Origin: Streptococcus suis
GTDB taxonomy: Bacteria > Bacillota > Bacilli > Lactobacillales > Streptococcaceae
DNA: 64,000 bases
Reading direction: 5' to 3'
NCBI RefSeq assembly: GCF_902702775.1
Contig: NZ_LR738724.1
Span: forward strand, 248,001 to 312,000
Part shown: positions 28,956-39,346 of the stretch, piece by piece
Layout: every line of letters starts with the position of its first letter
Numbering within the stretch: the first letter of the stretch is position 1
Notes under the pieces: model-generated
What the model was told of the DNA's origin: nothing
The model's input: the letters and a program-made list of their open reading frames with translations, nothing else
Databases searched by the model: none
Program-made: the position numbers and the translations under genes

Positions 28956-29279
28956 ATGAACGATAAGTTAAAACGGGTCTATGTTCCCATGACAGAGACA
29001 GCCTTCTATATTCTCTTTCATTTACAGGAAGAACGGCATGGCTATGATATTACCCAGAAGACAAAGGAAGTCACGGCAGGTCAGGTCGTGATTAGCCCCG
29101 GAACCATGTACGGTACCTTGTCAAAAATGGAGAAGGATGGCTTGATTGCCTTTGTTAGAGAAGAAGACAAGCGAAAGTTTTACCAAATAACAGCAACAGG
29201 TCGAGAAATTCTAGACATAGAATTGGCTCGAATCGAACGCCTTTATCGAAATAGCAAGGGGGAAAGTTATGGAGACTAA
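28956..29279 (+). CDS. PadR-family transcriptional regulator
   Basis: The 107-residue winged-helix protein has the PadR signature: FYILFHLQEERHGYDI, then GTMYGTLSKMEKDGLI and the wing KRKFYQITATGREIL. PadR-like proteins are small-molecule-responsive repressors, often autoregulated. Three repeated palindromes cover its promoter, fitting autorepression. It overlaps the DUF2812 gene by 11 bases, the usual PadR-DUF2812 pairing. AAGGAG lies eight bases before the start. Confidence 0.92.
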   Translation: MNDKLKRVYVPMTETAFYILFHLQEERHGYDITQKTKEVTAGQVVISPGTMYGTLSKMEKDGLIAFVREEDKRKFYQITATGREILDIELARIERLYRNSKGESYGD

Positions 29280-29784
29280 GACAGAAATTCATTTCTTCTT
29301 CTTGCCTGATTTTGAAAAGGAAGAACATTATTTGGCAGAGCAACATCGTCAGGGATGGAAATTTCAAAAAAATAAATTTGGCTTTTTCTATGTCTTTGAG
29401 AAATGTCTACCTGAAGAAGTTATCTATCAACTGGATTTTAAGCCCAAAGGTCAGGATAAGGAGGAATATCTCCAGATGTTTGCAGATTATGGCTGGGAAT
29501 ATGTCGGTGATTGCAATCATTTTTCATACTTTAGAAAGAATGAGAGTTTAGGAGAAGTTGAGCTTTATAGTGACCGTCAGAGTAAGTTCGAGATGATTGA
29601 CAGAATTATTACCAGACAGTTTCTACTGGCCACTTCCTTGTTTGCTTTCTTTATCTTGTTATTTTATGTCTTGAAGTTGCCTGCTGTTATGATTGGTATG
29701 GCTATTGCTGACTTACCAGTTTTACTTTATTGTTCTATCGGCTTGATGTGTTTGCGTCAGAAGTATAAGGAGGTTGGAAAATGA
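29269..29784 (+). CDS. DUF2812 membrane protein
   Basis: The 171-residue protein has a soluble N-terminal part (about 1-110) rich in aromatic residues with the FFFLPDFEKEEHYLAEQHRQ-type DUF2812 start, then two membrane segments near 117-137 and 143-162. DUF2812 proteins are usually encoded with a PadR regulator; their function is unknown. It overlaps padR upstream and the next small gene downstream (ATGA). Confidence 0.85.
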   Translation: METKTEIHFFFLPDFEKEEHYLAEQHRQGWKFQKNKFGFFYVFEKCLPEEVIYQLDFKPKGQDKEEYLQMFADYGWEYVGDCNHFSYFRKNESLGEVELYSDRQSKFEMIDRIITRQFLLATSLFAFFILLFYVLKLPAVMIGMAIADLPVLLYCSIGLMCLRQKYKEVGK

Positions 29785-29936
29785 CAAAACAAAAACGTAT
29801 AGCAACTCTCATCAATGCTCTTGCAATCTTTGCTGTGGTTTTTCTAAATCGAAACAGTTTTAACAGCTTGATTGCTATAACGCTGATAATGATTTTAAAT
29901 TTTTGGAATTTAATTGATATGAAGGAAGAAAAGTAA
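29781..29936 (+). CDS. Small membrane protein (51 residues)
   Basis: The frame starts at the ATG overlapping the DUF2812 stop, behind AAGGAGG, and encodes a 51-residue protein with a basic N-terminus (MTKQKR), one or two hydrophobic stretches over residues 8-45 and an acidic tail (MKEEK). Operon position, strong ribosome site and hydrophobicity support a real gene. It is not recognised. Confidence 0.7.
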   Translation: MTKQKRIATLINALAIFAVVFLNRNSFNSLIAITLIMILNFWNLIDMKEEK

Positions 29937-30006
29937 TTCGAAAATATTTGTGGAAAAGAACTTTTATTATTTGGACCTCCACCATTCTCGGTCCTCAGAC
30001 TGATTT

Positions 30007-30033
30007 TTAGCACTCTAGGTAAAAGAGTGCTAA
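30007..30033. promoter_or_regulatory. CIRCE operator 1 (HrcA site)
   Basis: TTAGCACTC, nine bases and GAGTGCTAA form a perfect CIRCE element. A T-run follows it, so the RNA form might also terminate the padR operon. Confidence 0.95.
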
Positions 30034-30050
30034 TTTTTTGTCTTTTTCTC

Positions 30051-30078
30051 TTGACAATCCATTTTTTCGGCGTATAAT
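30051..30078 (+). promoter_or_regulatory. hrcA operon promoter
   Basis: TTGACA (30051-30056), 16 bases and TATAAT (30073-30078) lie between the two CIRCE elements. Confidence 0.88.
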
Positions 30079-30091
30079 GGGAGTATAAAGT

Positions 30092-30118
30092 TTGGCACTC
30101 ATCGTTATAGAGTGCTAA
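30092..30118. promoter_or_regulatory. CIRCE operator 2 (HrcA site)
   Basis: TTGGCACTC, nine bases and GAGTGCTAA form a CIRCE element with one changed base, placed just after the predicted transcription start. Confidence 0.93.
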
Positions 30119-30156
30119 AAATATAAAAATCAACACTGTTCATGAAAGGAGCGGAG

Positions 30157-31191
30157 ATGATTACCCAACGTCAAAATGATATTTTGAATCTGATTGTTGA
30201 ATTGTTTACGCGCCATCATGAGCCGGTTGGTTCTAAGGCCCTACGGGAGATGATTGCTTCTAGTTCGGCTACTATTCGCAATGATATGGCTAAGCTAGAG
30301 CAGTTGGGCTTGCTAGAAAAGGCCCACACGTCAAGTGGTCGGATGCCTAGTCGGGCTGGTTTTCAATACTTTGTCAACCACTCGCTCAACTTGGAGCACA
30401 TCAATGAAGAAGATGTTTATCAGGTGGTCAAGGCCTTCGATTTTGAAGCCTTCAAGTTGGAAGACATCTTGGAGCGGGCCAGTACAGTCCTAGCGGATTT
30501 GACAGGCTACACTTCGGTCATCTTAGATGTGGAGCCGACCAGTCAGCAGCTGACTTCCTTTGACATCGTGCAGCTTAGTAGCCACGATGCTCTAGCAGTC
30601 TTGACCTTGGACCAGTCCAAACCTGTTACCGTCCAGTTTGCCATTCCCAAGAACTTTTTGACCAGGGACTTGGAAGTGCTCAAACGCTTGGTGGATGAAC
30701 GCTTCGTTGACCAGACGGTATTGGCAATCCACTACAAGCTGCGGACGGAGATTCCCCAGGTGGTGCAACGTTACTTTACCACGACGGACAATGTCTTGGA
30801 TCTGATGGACTACGTCTTTTCCAACCTCTTCCAAGAATCAGTCTTTATCAGTGGAAAGGTCGCTTCGCTGACCTATGGCAATCTCGCCACCTATCAGCTC
30901 TTGGATAGCCCACAGTTATTAGCCCCAGAGTTGCGGCAAGGCTTGGCGCCAAACCAGCAGACCAGCATTTCTGTGGCGGAACATAGGGATCCTGCCTTAG
31001 CGGATGTGACAGTTATTCATCATCGCTTTCCAATCCCCTATCGGGGTATGGCCCAGATGAGTTTGCTTGGTCCTGTTGACATGGACTACCGTAGGCAGAT
31101 GAGCTTAATCAACATCATCAGCCGCGTCCTATTTATGAAATTAACCGATTACTACCGATATTTGAGCAGTAATCATTATGAGGTAAATTAG
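30157..31191 (+). CDS. hrcA: hrcA, heat-inducible transcription repressor
   Basis: HrcA binds CIRCE elements and represses the chaperone genes until heat stress titrates GroEL. The start at 30157 ([10 protein letters not shown]) fits AAAGGAG eight bases upstream and gives 344 residues, the family length; the in-frame ATG at 30142 lies before this site. The N-terminal winged helix includes [20 protein letters not shown], and the [16 protein letters not shown] segment is typical. It heads the hrcA-grpE-dnaK operon, and two CIRCE sites flank its promoter. Confidence 0.96.
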   Translation: MITQRQNDILNLIVELFTRHHEPVGSKALREMIASSSATIRNDMAKLEQLGLLEKAHTSSGRMPSRAGFQYFVNHSLNLEHINEEDVYQVVKAFDFEAFKLEDILERASTVLADLTGYTSVILDVEPTSQQLTSFDIVQLSSHDALAVLTLDQSKPVTVQFAIPKNFLTRDLEVLKRLVDERFVDQTVLAIHYKLRTEIPQVVQRYFTTTDNVLDLMDYVFSNLFQESVFISGKVASLTYGNLATYQLLDSPQLLAPELRQGLAPNQQTSISVAEHRDPALADVTVIHHRFPIPYRGMAQMSLLGPVDMDYRRQMSLINIISRVLFMKLTDYYRYLSSNHYEVN

Positions 31192-31203
31192 AAGGAGAAT
31201 GCT

Positions 31204-31716
31204 TTGTCAGAAGAAATCAAAAACGAAGAAATCGTAGAAGAGGTTGAAGCAACAGAAGAAGTTGTCGAAGCTCCTGAAAAATCAGAATTGGATTTGGCAA
31301 ACGAGCGTGCAGAGGAATTTGAAAACAAGTACCTCCGTGCCCACGCTGAAATGCAAAATATTCAACGCCGTGCTAACGAGGAACGCCAAACCATTCAGCG
31401 TTACCGTTCGCAAGACTTGGCTAAGAAAATCTTGCCGAGCTTGGATAACTTGGAACGTGCCCTTCAAGTCGAAGGTCTGACAGAAGATGTCAAAAAAGGC
31501 TTGGAGATGGTACAAGAAAGTTTGATTCAAGCCCTCAAAGAAGAAGGGGTAGAAGAAGTCGCAACAGATGTCTTTGACCCAAATCTTCATATGGCCATTC
31601 AAACAGTCCCAGCTACAGACGACTGCCCAGCAGAACACATCGCACAAGTCTTCCAAAAAGGCTACAAGTTGCATGAACGTCTGTTGAGGCCGGCTATGGT
31701 AGTCGTATCTGAATAG
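31204..31716 (+). CDS. grpE: grpE, nucleotide exchange factor for DnaK
   Basis: GrpE releases ADP from DnaK. The 170-residue protein has an acidic N-terminus (about residues 1-30), a long coiled coil over about 30-105 and the conserved tail [17 protein letters not shown]. The start appears to be TTG at 31204, since GGAGAATGCT precedes it at proper distance and the nearby ATG is out of frame. It lies 12 bases after hrcA. Confidence 0.95.
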   Translation: MSEEIKNEEIVEEVEATEEVVEAPEKSELDLANERAEEFENKYLRAHAEMQNIQRRANEERQTIQRYRSQDLAKKILPSLDNLERALQVEGLTEDVKKGLEMVQESLIQALKEEGVEEVATDVFDPNLHMAIQTVPATDDCPAEHIAQVFQKGYKLHERLLRPAMVVVSE

Positions 31717-31789
31717 TCGCTCTGCTATTTTCCAAAAAAGAAAACTTGACCGAAATGTCGTAAAACTACTTGAAAAGAAAGTAAATTAA

Positions 31790-33628
<1,839 letters not shown>

Positions 33629-33636
33629 CACACCAA

Positions 33637-33668
33637 AACTGATGGCTACTAAAAGTAGCTCATCAGTT
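33637..33668 (+). terminator. Stem-loop after dnaK
   Basis: AACTGATGGCTACT pairs with AGTAGCTCATCAGTT with a single bulge. No T-run follows, so it may stabilise the mRNA 3' end instead of terminating transcription. Confidence 0.5.
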
Positions 33669-33802
33669 AACGGTTACCGCTATTGCGGCTAACCTAGGTG
33701 TCTTACTAGCTCGAAAACAAAGTATTATCGACTTTGTTTTCTCACGTCGTAAATGGTTCAGGAGACCTTTTTATCCCGAGCTTCGAAATTCTTCACTAGG
33801 CT

Positions 33803-33880
33803 TTGTTAACTCTCCTCGATGAACTCTAGTTCAATCTTCGTCCAGTTGCCTAGCCTAGTCTTGAATTTCTTTGAGTATCT
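33803..33880. repeat. BOX-like repeat in the dnaK-dnaJ spacer
   Basis: The best-preserved of the local BOX-like copies. Its reverse complement begins TACTCAAAGAAATTCAAG and continues with ACTAGGC, resembling the boxA core of streptococcal BOX elements from memory. Confidence 0.5.
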
Positions 33881-33975
33881 AGGGTTTGGAAAATCATTTT
33901 TTCCGAAGTTCTTAGCTCGAACTCAATTCTCATCTTCTCGAGAATAGAAATCATTCGTCAATAAAATTTCCAATC

Positions 33976-34005
33976 ACAGAGGTTGCAACCCAGCCTCTGT
34001 TTTTG
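33976..34005 (+). terminator. Intrinsic terminator in the dnaK-dnaJ spacer
   Basis: The stem ACAGAGG/CCTCTGT is followed by five T. It would stop dnaK transcripts before dnaJ. Confidence 0.7.
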
Positions 34006-34064
34006 GGTAAATACCCTTCTAACTTTTACAGAATTGAATACGCCTACGACTCTATGAAAAAGTC

Positions 34065-34088
34065 AAAAAGTCTGGGGATAGACTTTTT
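34065..34088. terminator. Bidirectional terminator-like hairpin
   Basis: The perfect 9-bp stem AAAAAGTCT/AGACTTTTT has a six-base loop and A/T edges on both sides. Confidence 0.6.
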
Positions 34089-34217
34089 GAGGAATACCTG
34101 TCGCTTATTATTTTTGTGCGATAGGGCTGAAAGTGTTCCACCGGACACTTTCACTCCTTATTTTTCTTTGAGTCGCTTAACGGCTTAATATCTTCATAGA
34201 AAGGAAAGTGTTCGTAA

Positions 34218-34285
34218 TCGAACACGGGCTACTTTCAACATTTCAAAGAAAGGAATACAAGTTCGGTAATTCGAACACGGGCTAC
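34218..34285 (+). repeat. Direct repeat pair in the dnaJ leader region
   Basis: TCGAACACGGGCTAC occurs at 34218-34232 and 34271-34285, a 53-base offset. Each copy is the right side of a small hairpin (GTGTTCG/CGAACAC in the first, GTTCG/CGAAC in the second). Confidence 0.6.
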
Positions 34286-34384
34286 GGACTGTACCAAAAA
34301 GATAGTTTTTCCTAGGACGGTGGCGTCCTGCGTCAAAACTCCTATTTTGGCTGTGTCCGCTTAACGCCTTTTGTATCATAAACT

Positions 34385-35521
34385 ATGAACAATACAGAAT
34401 ATTACGATCGTCTGGGCGTTTCTAAGAGCGCTTCTCAGGACGAGATTAAGAAGGCTTATCGGAAGCTTTCAAAGAAATACCATCCAGATATTAACAAGGA
34501 TCCGGGTGCGGAGGATAAATACAAGGAGGTCCAAGAGGCTTATGAAACCTTGAGCGATCCGCAAAAACGGTCTGCCTATGACCAGTATGGTCCTGCTGGA
34601 GCAAACGGTGGCTTCGGCGGAGGAGCAGGAGGCTTTGGTGGTTTCGACGGAGCAGGTTTCGGTGGCTTTGAAGACATTTTCTCTAGCTTCTTTGGTGGAG
34701 GTGGTGCGACGCGCAATCCTAATGCACCTCGTCAAGGGGATGACTTGCAGTATGCGGTCAACTTGAAGTTTGAAGAAGCGATTTTTGGTGTGGAACGTGA
34801 AGTTTCCTATAACCGTGAGGCAACTTGTCGAACCTGTACAGGTTCAGGTGCCAAACCTGGAACAAGTCCAGTAACCTGTGGGCGTTGTCATGGTTCTGGA
34901 GTGATCAATGTGGACACCCAAACTCCACTTGGAACCATGCGCCGTCAAATGACCTGTGATGTCTGTCATGGTCGCGGAAAACAAATCAAAGACCCATGTA
35001 CAACCTGTCATGGAACTGGTCATGAAAAACAAGCCCATACTGTGACGGTTAAGGTGCCAGCTGGTGTGGAAACTGGTCAACGTATTCGCTTGGCAGGTCA
35101 AGGTGAAGCTGGTTTCAATGGAGGTCCTTACGGAGATCTCTACGTTGTCATTCAGGTCCAACCTTCAGACAAGTTTGAACGTGAAGGGACCACTATTCAC
35201 TATAAACTGAACCTCAACTTTGTCCAAGCAGCACTTGGAGATACAGTTCATGTGCCAACGGTTCACGGTGATGTGGATATGGTCATTCCTGAAGGTACCC
35301 AGACTGGTAAGACCTTCCGACTCAAAGGAAAAGGTGCCCCAAGTGTTCGTGGTGGAGCTATTGGTGATCAATATGTCACAGTAAATATCGTCACTCCGAC
35401 AGGTTTGAATGACCGCCAAAAAGCAGCTCTTAAAGAATTCGCGGCAGCAGGAAATATTGATGTCAAGCCCCATAAAAAAGGATTTTTTGACAAGGTAAAA
35501 GATGCCTTTGAGGAATTGTAA
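34385..35521 (+). CDS. dnaJ: dnaJ, Hsp40 co-chaperone
   Basis: DnaJ delivers substrates to DnaK and stimulates its ATPase. The 378-residue protein has the J domain with HPD in [10 protein letters not shown], a Gly/Phe-rich linker at about 70-115, four CxxCxGxG zinc repeats ([32 protein letters not shown]) and a C-terminal substrate domain. The start [12 protein letters not shown] is canonical, but the 20 bases upstream contain no Shine-Dalgarno sequence. Two terminators upstream suggest its own promoter, which could not be placed firmly. Confidence 0.97.
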   Translation: MNNTEYYDRLGVSKSASQDEIKKAYRKLSKKYHPDINKDPGAEDKYKEVQEAYETLSDPQKRSAYDQYGPAGANGGFGGGAGGFGGFDGAGFGGFEDIFSSFFGGGGATRNPNAPRQGDDLQYAVNLKFEEAIFGVEREVSYNREATCRTCTGSGAKPGTSPVTCGRCHGSGVINVDTQTPLGTMRRQMTCDVCHGRGKQIKDPCTTCHGTGHEKQAHTVTVKVPAGVETGQRIRLAGQGEAGFNGGPYGDLYVVIQVQPSDKFEREGTTIHYKLNLNFVQAALGDTVHVPTVHGDVDMVIPEGTQTGKTFRLKGKGAPSVRGGAIGDQYVTVNIVTPTGLNDRQKAALKEFAAAGNIDVKPHKKGFFDKVKDAFEEL

Positions 35522-35541
35522 TTTGTTTTGAACAAACATTC

Positions 35542-35572
35542 AAAATCAGTAAGCCCAGCTTGCTGATTTTTT
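35542..35572 (+). terminator. dnaJ terminator
   Basis: The stem AAAATCAGTAAGC/GCTTGCTGATTTT, with one mismatch and a three-base loop, is followed by a T-run. Confidence 0.85.
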
Positions 35573-35668
35573 AGGCTCTATAATAGAAGTGCTAGTAGTG
35601 GGGTTGAAATTTACAGGGAAATATGTCAGAATAGCTATAATAAGGAGTTTATATGAAAAGGAGATATT

Positions 35669-37675
35669 ATGGCTGGTTCAAAAATATTAAAGGCAATCGA
35701 GCTATTTAGGGAAGAACAAGGGATTAAGCTAGCTACAAAGAATTTTCTAGAGCAAGTTTATAAGGGGACAAATGTTACCATGGATCAGATATCTGGCTTG
35801 GTTGATGATGAAGACTTGGAGAACTTTGTTGAGCTAAAAATAGTGAATGAGGCTAGCTCCAGTTATGAGCAGATGAAGCAGAATTTATCAGAAGTATTTC
35901 AATTGTCGGAACTGGATGTTGAACATTATTTCCAATCGTATATGAAAGCTTATTATCTGAAGATAGCTAAGTTTTTTAACGAGTTAATTTTGGTGATTTT
36001 GAGTTTGATCATTCCAACGGTTGTTCAACTGTATTTTATTGATAAGTTTTCTGTACTTAGTGCAGTCTGGTTAACGATTCCTATTACTATTTTTAGCTTG
36101 ATTCGTGAAAGTAATATCATGGATTTTTTAGCTTTGAAAAACAATCATAAAGGGATTGTAATCAAAGATTATTTCCGACACATTTTTAAAGGGAATTCCA
36201 AAAATAAAGCGTTAAACATTCTTCTAACACCTTTTTACTTGATACGATGGTTGCTGACAATTCTGCACTCTTTTATCTTTCAATACAAATTCCAACTCTT
36301 GTTTTATAGTGCTTTGCTCATCTTGCTGACCATAGGCTATAGACAGGTTTCTGGTATATTTACCCAACAAAAAGAAGTTCCTTCTCAAGCTGTACAATCT
36401 TCATCTACGATTGAAGAGGTTGAGTCCAAGAAAGAAGCTAAAAGTTTAGTTGTTGCTCCCGTTGCTGCGGGAGAAACGATTGAGATTGAGACAGCACAGG
36501 AAGTTTCTTTCCCAGCAGAAGGTCGGGATACAGTAACTGAGTCTGAAAATCTAAAAGAATATTCTTATACAGCACCTATTACAGGAAATTACTATCTTGA
36601 ATTGGTTGGTTTAAAAGAAGGAAGTTACGTCAGTGTAGAAGTGCTGGATGAAGCGAATCAACAACTAGAAAGTTTTAGTTCAGGAGGCACAGTTGTAGAG
36701 TTGGATGCTGGAAAAGTGTACACCATCAAAACCAAACGTCAGTATTCAGATGTGACTTACAGTTTAAAATTAACTCTGGCTAAGGAAACAAGGGATATTT
36801 CTAAGGCAACCCTTGTAAAAGACTCGGTGACCTTTGCTGGTCAAACGAATGTCTATTCTTATATTGCTCCAAGAGAGGGTCTGTACCATCTGGGTCTAAC
36901 AGAAGTTTTAGCTGATGCTGGTTTTTCTATCTATGTGTTGGATTCATATGGAAAAAAATTAGAGGCAAGTGGAAATTCCTATTCGGCATTTTATTTAAAG
37001 GAATCAGAGAACTATACAATTGGGGTTCGGCACCAAACCTATTCCTCCTTAAGTAGCTACACATTAAATATTGGGGTGCAGAAACCCTTGGAGAATATTA
37101 CAAATTACACGCTGGTGAAGGATAGTATAGAATTTACAGATCAGGTCAATCACTATACTTTTACAGCACCGCGTAGCGGAGTATATGGCTTTGAATTGAC
37201 TGATAAAATGGCGGATGCAGTCATGTCAGTAGTGATTAAAAATAGACTGAAGGAAAAAATAGGAGAAATCTCTTCTTATGAGTCAGCGATGGCAGTTACC
37301 TTAGAAAAAGATGAGGAATACTCAATCTTTGTTTACCAGGAGAAGGAAGTCAGTGATTATAGCCTTAAAATTGGCTATGCTAGTGATATGCGTAAGATTT
37401 CGCTAGACACTCTTTTATCAGCTGAAATGACCTTTACTAATGAGGTACATACCTATCAATTTATCCCAGATGCTACTGGTAGCTACTCTGTATCGGTGAC
37501 AAATGACGTAGCTAGCCTACTTATTTTGGATGAATACCATAATCAGATTAGTGGTGACTATCAGGGCACGTTTGAGTTGGAAAAAGGAAAAAAATACACT
37601 ATTCAACTGACGCAAGATGGGGATTTTGGAGAGTATGATATTGAGATTGTTGAAAAAGTGAATACGGATAACTAG
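35669..37675 (+). CDS. Membrane protein with four extracellular beta repeats
   Basis: This 668-residue protein is not recognised. Residues 1-100 are a charged helical, probably cytoplasmic part. Hydrophobic segments lie near 103-123, 127-145, 184-203 and 208-226. A Ser/Glu-rich linker (about 235-265) leads to four tandem units of about 100 residues, marked by YSYTAPITGNYYLEL (298), YSYIAPREGLYHLGL (396), YTFTAPRSGVYGFEL (496) and YQFIPDATGSYSVSV (596). The units resemble PPC-like beta-sandwich domains of secreted proteins. No LPXTG anchor or enzyme motif was seen. AAGGAG precedes the ATG and a terminator follows: a single-gene unit, perhaps a surface sensor or binding protein. Confidence 0.75.
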   Translation: MAGSKILKAIELFREEQGIKLATKNFLEQVYKGTNVTMDQISGLVDDEDLENFVELKIVNEASSSYEQMKQNLSEVFQLSELDVEHYFQSYMKAYYLKIAKFFNELILVILSLIIPTVVQLYFIDKFSVLSAVWLTIPITIFSLIRESNIMDFLALKNNHKGIVIKDYFRHIFKGNSKNKALNILLTPFYLIRWLLTILHSFIFQYKFQLLFYSALLILLTIGYRQVSGIFTQQKEVPSQAVQSSSTIEEVESKKEAKSLVVAPVAAGETIEIETAQEVSFPAEGRDTVTESENLKEYSYTAPITGNYYLELVGLKEGSYVSVEVLDEANQQLESFSSGGTVVELDAGKVYTIKTKRQYSDVTYSLKLTLAKETRDISKATLVKDSVTFAGQTNVYSYIAPREGLYHLGLTEVLADAGFSIYVLDSYGKKLEASGNSYSAFYLKESENYTIGVRHQTYSSLSSYTLNIGVQKPLENITNYTLVKDSIEFTDQVNHYTFTAPRSGVYGFELTDKMADAVMSVVIKNRLKEKIGEISSYESAMAVTLEKDEEYSIFVYQEKEVSDYSLKIGYASDMRKISLDTLLSAEMTFTNEVHTYQFIPDATGSYSVSVTNDVASLLILDEYHNQISGDYQGTFELEKGKKYTIQLTQDGDFGEYDIEIVEKVNTDN

Positions 37676-37699
37676 GTTATAGTGAGGGTTGAAGGTATG

Positions 37700-37738
37700 A
37701 AAATCAGCAGGAAAAATGAACTTCTTGCTGATTTTTTA
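37700..37738 (+). terminator. Terminator after the repeat membrane protein
   Basis: The perfect stem AAAATCAGCAGGAA against TTCTTGCTGATTTT (one mismatch) is followed by TTTTTT. Confidence 0.85.
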
Positions 37739-37777
37739 CTTTCATGATAAGCTAATAAAAAATACAAGGAGATGCCT

Positions 37778-39223
37778 ATGTGGAAAGATGCGACAGCCAT
37801 GGCTCAGGCTGTCAATCAAAAACAAGTTTCTGCCAAGGAATTGGTGCAAGAAACCATTGACAGGATTGAAAAGCTCAATCCCGCCCTCAATGCGGTTGTC
37901 AGCAAGCAATATGATGAAGCCCTGAAAGAAGCGGAGAAAGAAGACTACCTGGGCAAGCCATTTGCAGGAGTTCCTTTCTTGCTGAAGGATTTGGGGCAAA
38001 ATGAAAAGGGGCAGCCATCTTCTGCAGGCTCTCGCCTGCTTGCTGGTCGGCCAGCAGGCCATACCGATACCTATGTTCAACGATTGAAGGACTTGGGCTT
38101 CATCATTGTCGGTCGGACCAACACGCCAGAATTCGGCTTCAAAAATATCTCAGATGCCAGCCTGCATGGTCCTGTCAATCTTCCCTTGGACCCCAGTCGC
38201 AATGCTGGTGGATCAAGTGGTGGTGCAGCCGCAGCACTGGCTTCAGGCATGGTTTCTATTGCTGCTGCATCGGATGGTGGTGGCTCAATTCGCATCCCAG
38301 CCTCCTTCAATGGCTTGATCGGACTCAAAACCAGTCGTGGTCGGATTCCAGTTGGTCCCAAGTCTTATCGTGGCTGGCAGGGGGCATCTGTCAATTTTGC
38401 CCTGACCAAGTCTGTCCGCGATACCCAGCGCCTACTTTACCATTTCCAGGACTATCAGCTGGAAGCCCCCTTTCCCCTTGCCAAGCTGAGCGAGGCGGAG
38501 GTGTTTGGAAAATTGTCTCGTCCCCTTAAAATAGCCTACTATAGCAAGTCTCCAGTAGGGAGCAAGGTCAGTCCTGAAGCGGTAGAAGCGGTTCAAAAAG
38601 CCTGTCATCACTTGGCTGACTTAGGGCATGAGCTGGTGGAGTTGTCAGAATATCCTCTGGATGGAGTGGCCCTGATGAAATCCTTCTACCTGATGAACAG
38701 CGTGGACACAGCCCAGATGTTTGACGATATCGAGGCAGCTTTTGGGCGCCAGATGACCTTGGATGACATGGAAGTCATGTCCTGGGCTATTTACCAAAGC
38801 GGGCAAACCATTCCAGCCAAATTGCACTCCAAGGCCCTCTTGGACTGGGACCAGTTTGGAGCCAGCATGGCGCGTTTCCATGAGGAATACGACTTGCTTC
38901 TGACACCGACGGTGGCTGATGTAGCGCCCAAGCATGGGCAATTTGGCCTGCCAGCAGATTTGCTGGACCGCCTCAAGCACACTCAGAATTATTCCATGGA
39001 AGAGCAGCAGGCCCTGATCTGGCAAATGTTCGAGGACAGCCTAGCCCTAACTCCCTTTACGCAGCAGGCCAATATTTGTGGTCAGCCAGCCATTTCTCTG
39101 CCAACTTATGTGCGGGCTGACGGCTTGCCAATCGGCATCCAATTGACAGCAGCCAAGGGACGAGAGGATTTACTCTTGCAGTTGGCAGACCAAATGGAGG
39201 CAGCAGGTTTACTCAACTTGTAA
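37778..39223 (+). CDS. Amidase-signature hydrolase
   Basis: The protein is of the amidase signature family (Ser-cisSer-Lys triad). The catalytic Lys is in FLLKDLG (residue 70), the cis-Ser and nucleophile Ser region is GGSSGGAAAALASG through SDGGGSIRIPASFNG. The start at 37778 (MWKDATAM) is preferred over the ATG six bases earlier, because GGAG directly abuts that earlier ATG; the product is 481 residues. The family includes GatA and general amidases; with no gatB/gatC neighbours this is a stand-alone amidase of unknown substrate. Confidence 0.88.
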   Translation: MWKDATAMAQAVNQKQVSAKELVQETIDRIEKLNPALNAVVSKQYDEALKEAEKEDYLGKPFAGVPFLLKDLGQNEKGQPSSAGSRLLAGRPAGHTDTYVQRLKDLGFIIVGRTNTPEFGFKNISDASLHGPVNLPLDPSRNAGGSSGGAAAALASGMVSIAAASDGGGSIRIPASFNGLIGLKTSRGRIPVGPKSYRGWQGASVNFALTKSVRDTQRLLYHFQDYQLEAPFPLAKLSEAEVFGKLSRPLKIAYYSKSPVGSKVSPEAVEAVQKACHHLADLGHELVELSEYPLDGVALMKSFYLMNSVDTAQMFDDIEAAFGRQMTLDDMEVMSWAIYQSGQTIPAKLHSKALLDWDQFGASMARFHEEYDLLLTPTVADVAPKHGQFGLPADLLDRLKHTQNYSMEEQQALIWQMFEDSLALTPFTQQANICGQPAISLPTYVRADGLPIGIQLTAAKGREDLLLQLADQMEAAGLLNL

Positions 39224-39253
39224 GGGAATTCATTTTTTCAGTTCAATTATTTG

Positions 39254-39300
39254 CCAAAACGTTTTCAAAATGTTAACCTGTAAAAGTTGGTGGGTTAACA
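39254..39300. promoter_or_regulatory. cre-like site and inverted repeat before the binding-protein gene
   Basis: CCAAAACGTTTTCA (39254-39267) resembles a cre site, and TGTTAACC (39271-39278) with GGTTAACA (39293-39300) form perfect 8-bp inverted repeats around a 14-base centre. Both lie in the region where a promoter for the following gene is expected. Confidence 0.4.
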
Positions 39301-39346
39301 CCGAAAAAGTAAAAGGGAAGCTATGGCTTCCAAAGGAGATTGTTTT

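Larger units (their letters stand above)
33629..34384. other. Long repeat-rich spacer between dnaK and dnaJ
   Basis: No convincing gene was found in these 756 bases. They contain a long stem just after dnaK (33637-33668), a BOX-like repeat (33803-33880), two terminator-like hairpins, a stem GAAAGTGTTCC/GGACACTTTC (34129-34152), two direct copies of TCGAACACGGGCTAC (34218-34232 and 34271-34285), and an AGGACG/CGTCCT stem (34314-34329). A 61-codon open frame at 34003-34188 overlaps the hairpins and lacks support. Confidence 0.7.

Noticed and set aside
30007..30040. Dedicated terminator for the padR operon
   Set aside because: The hairpin with T-run is a perfect CIRCE operator; termination may be a side effect and is noted there only.
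34003..34188. 61-codon open frame in the dnaK-dnaJ spacer
   Set aside because: It lacks a ribosome site, overlaps terminator-like hairpins and has no protein-like features.
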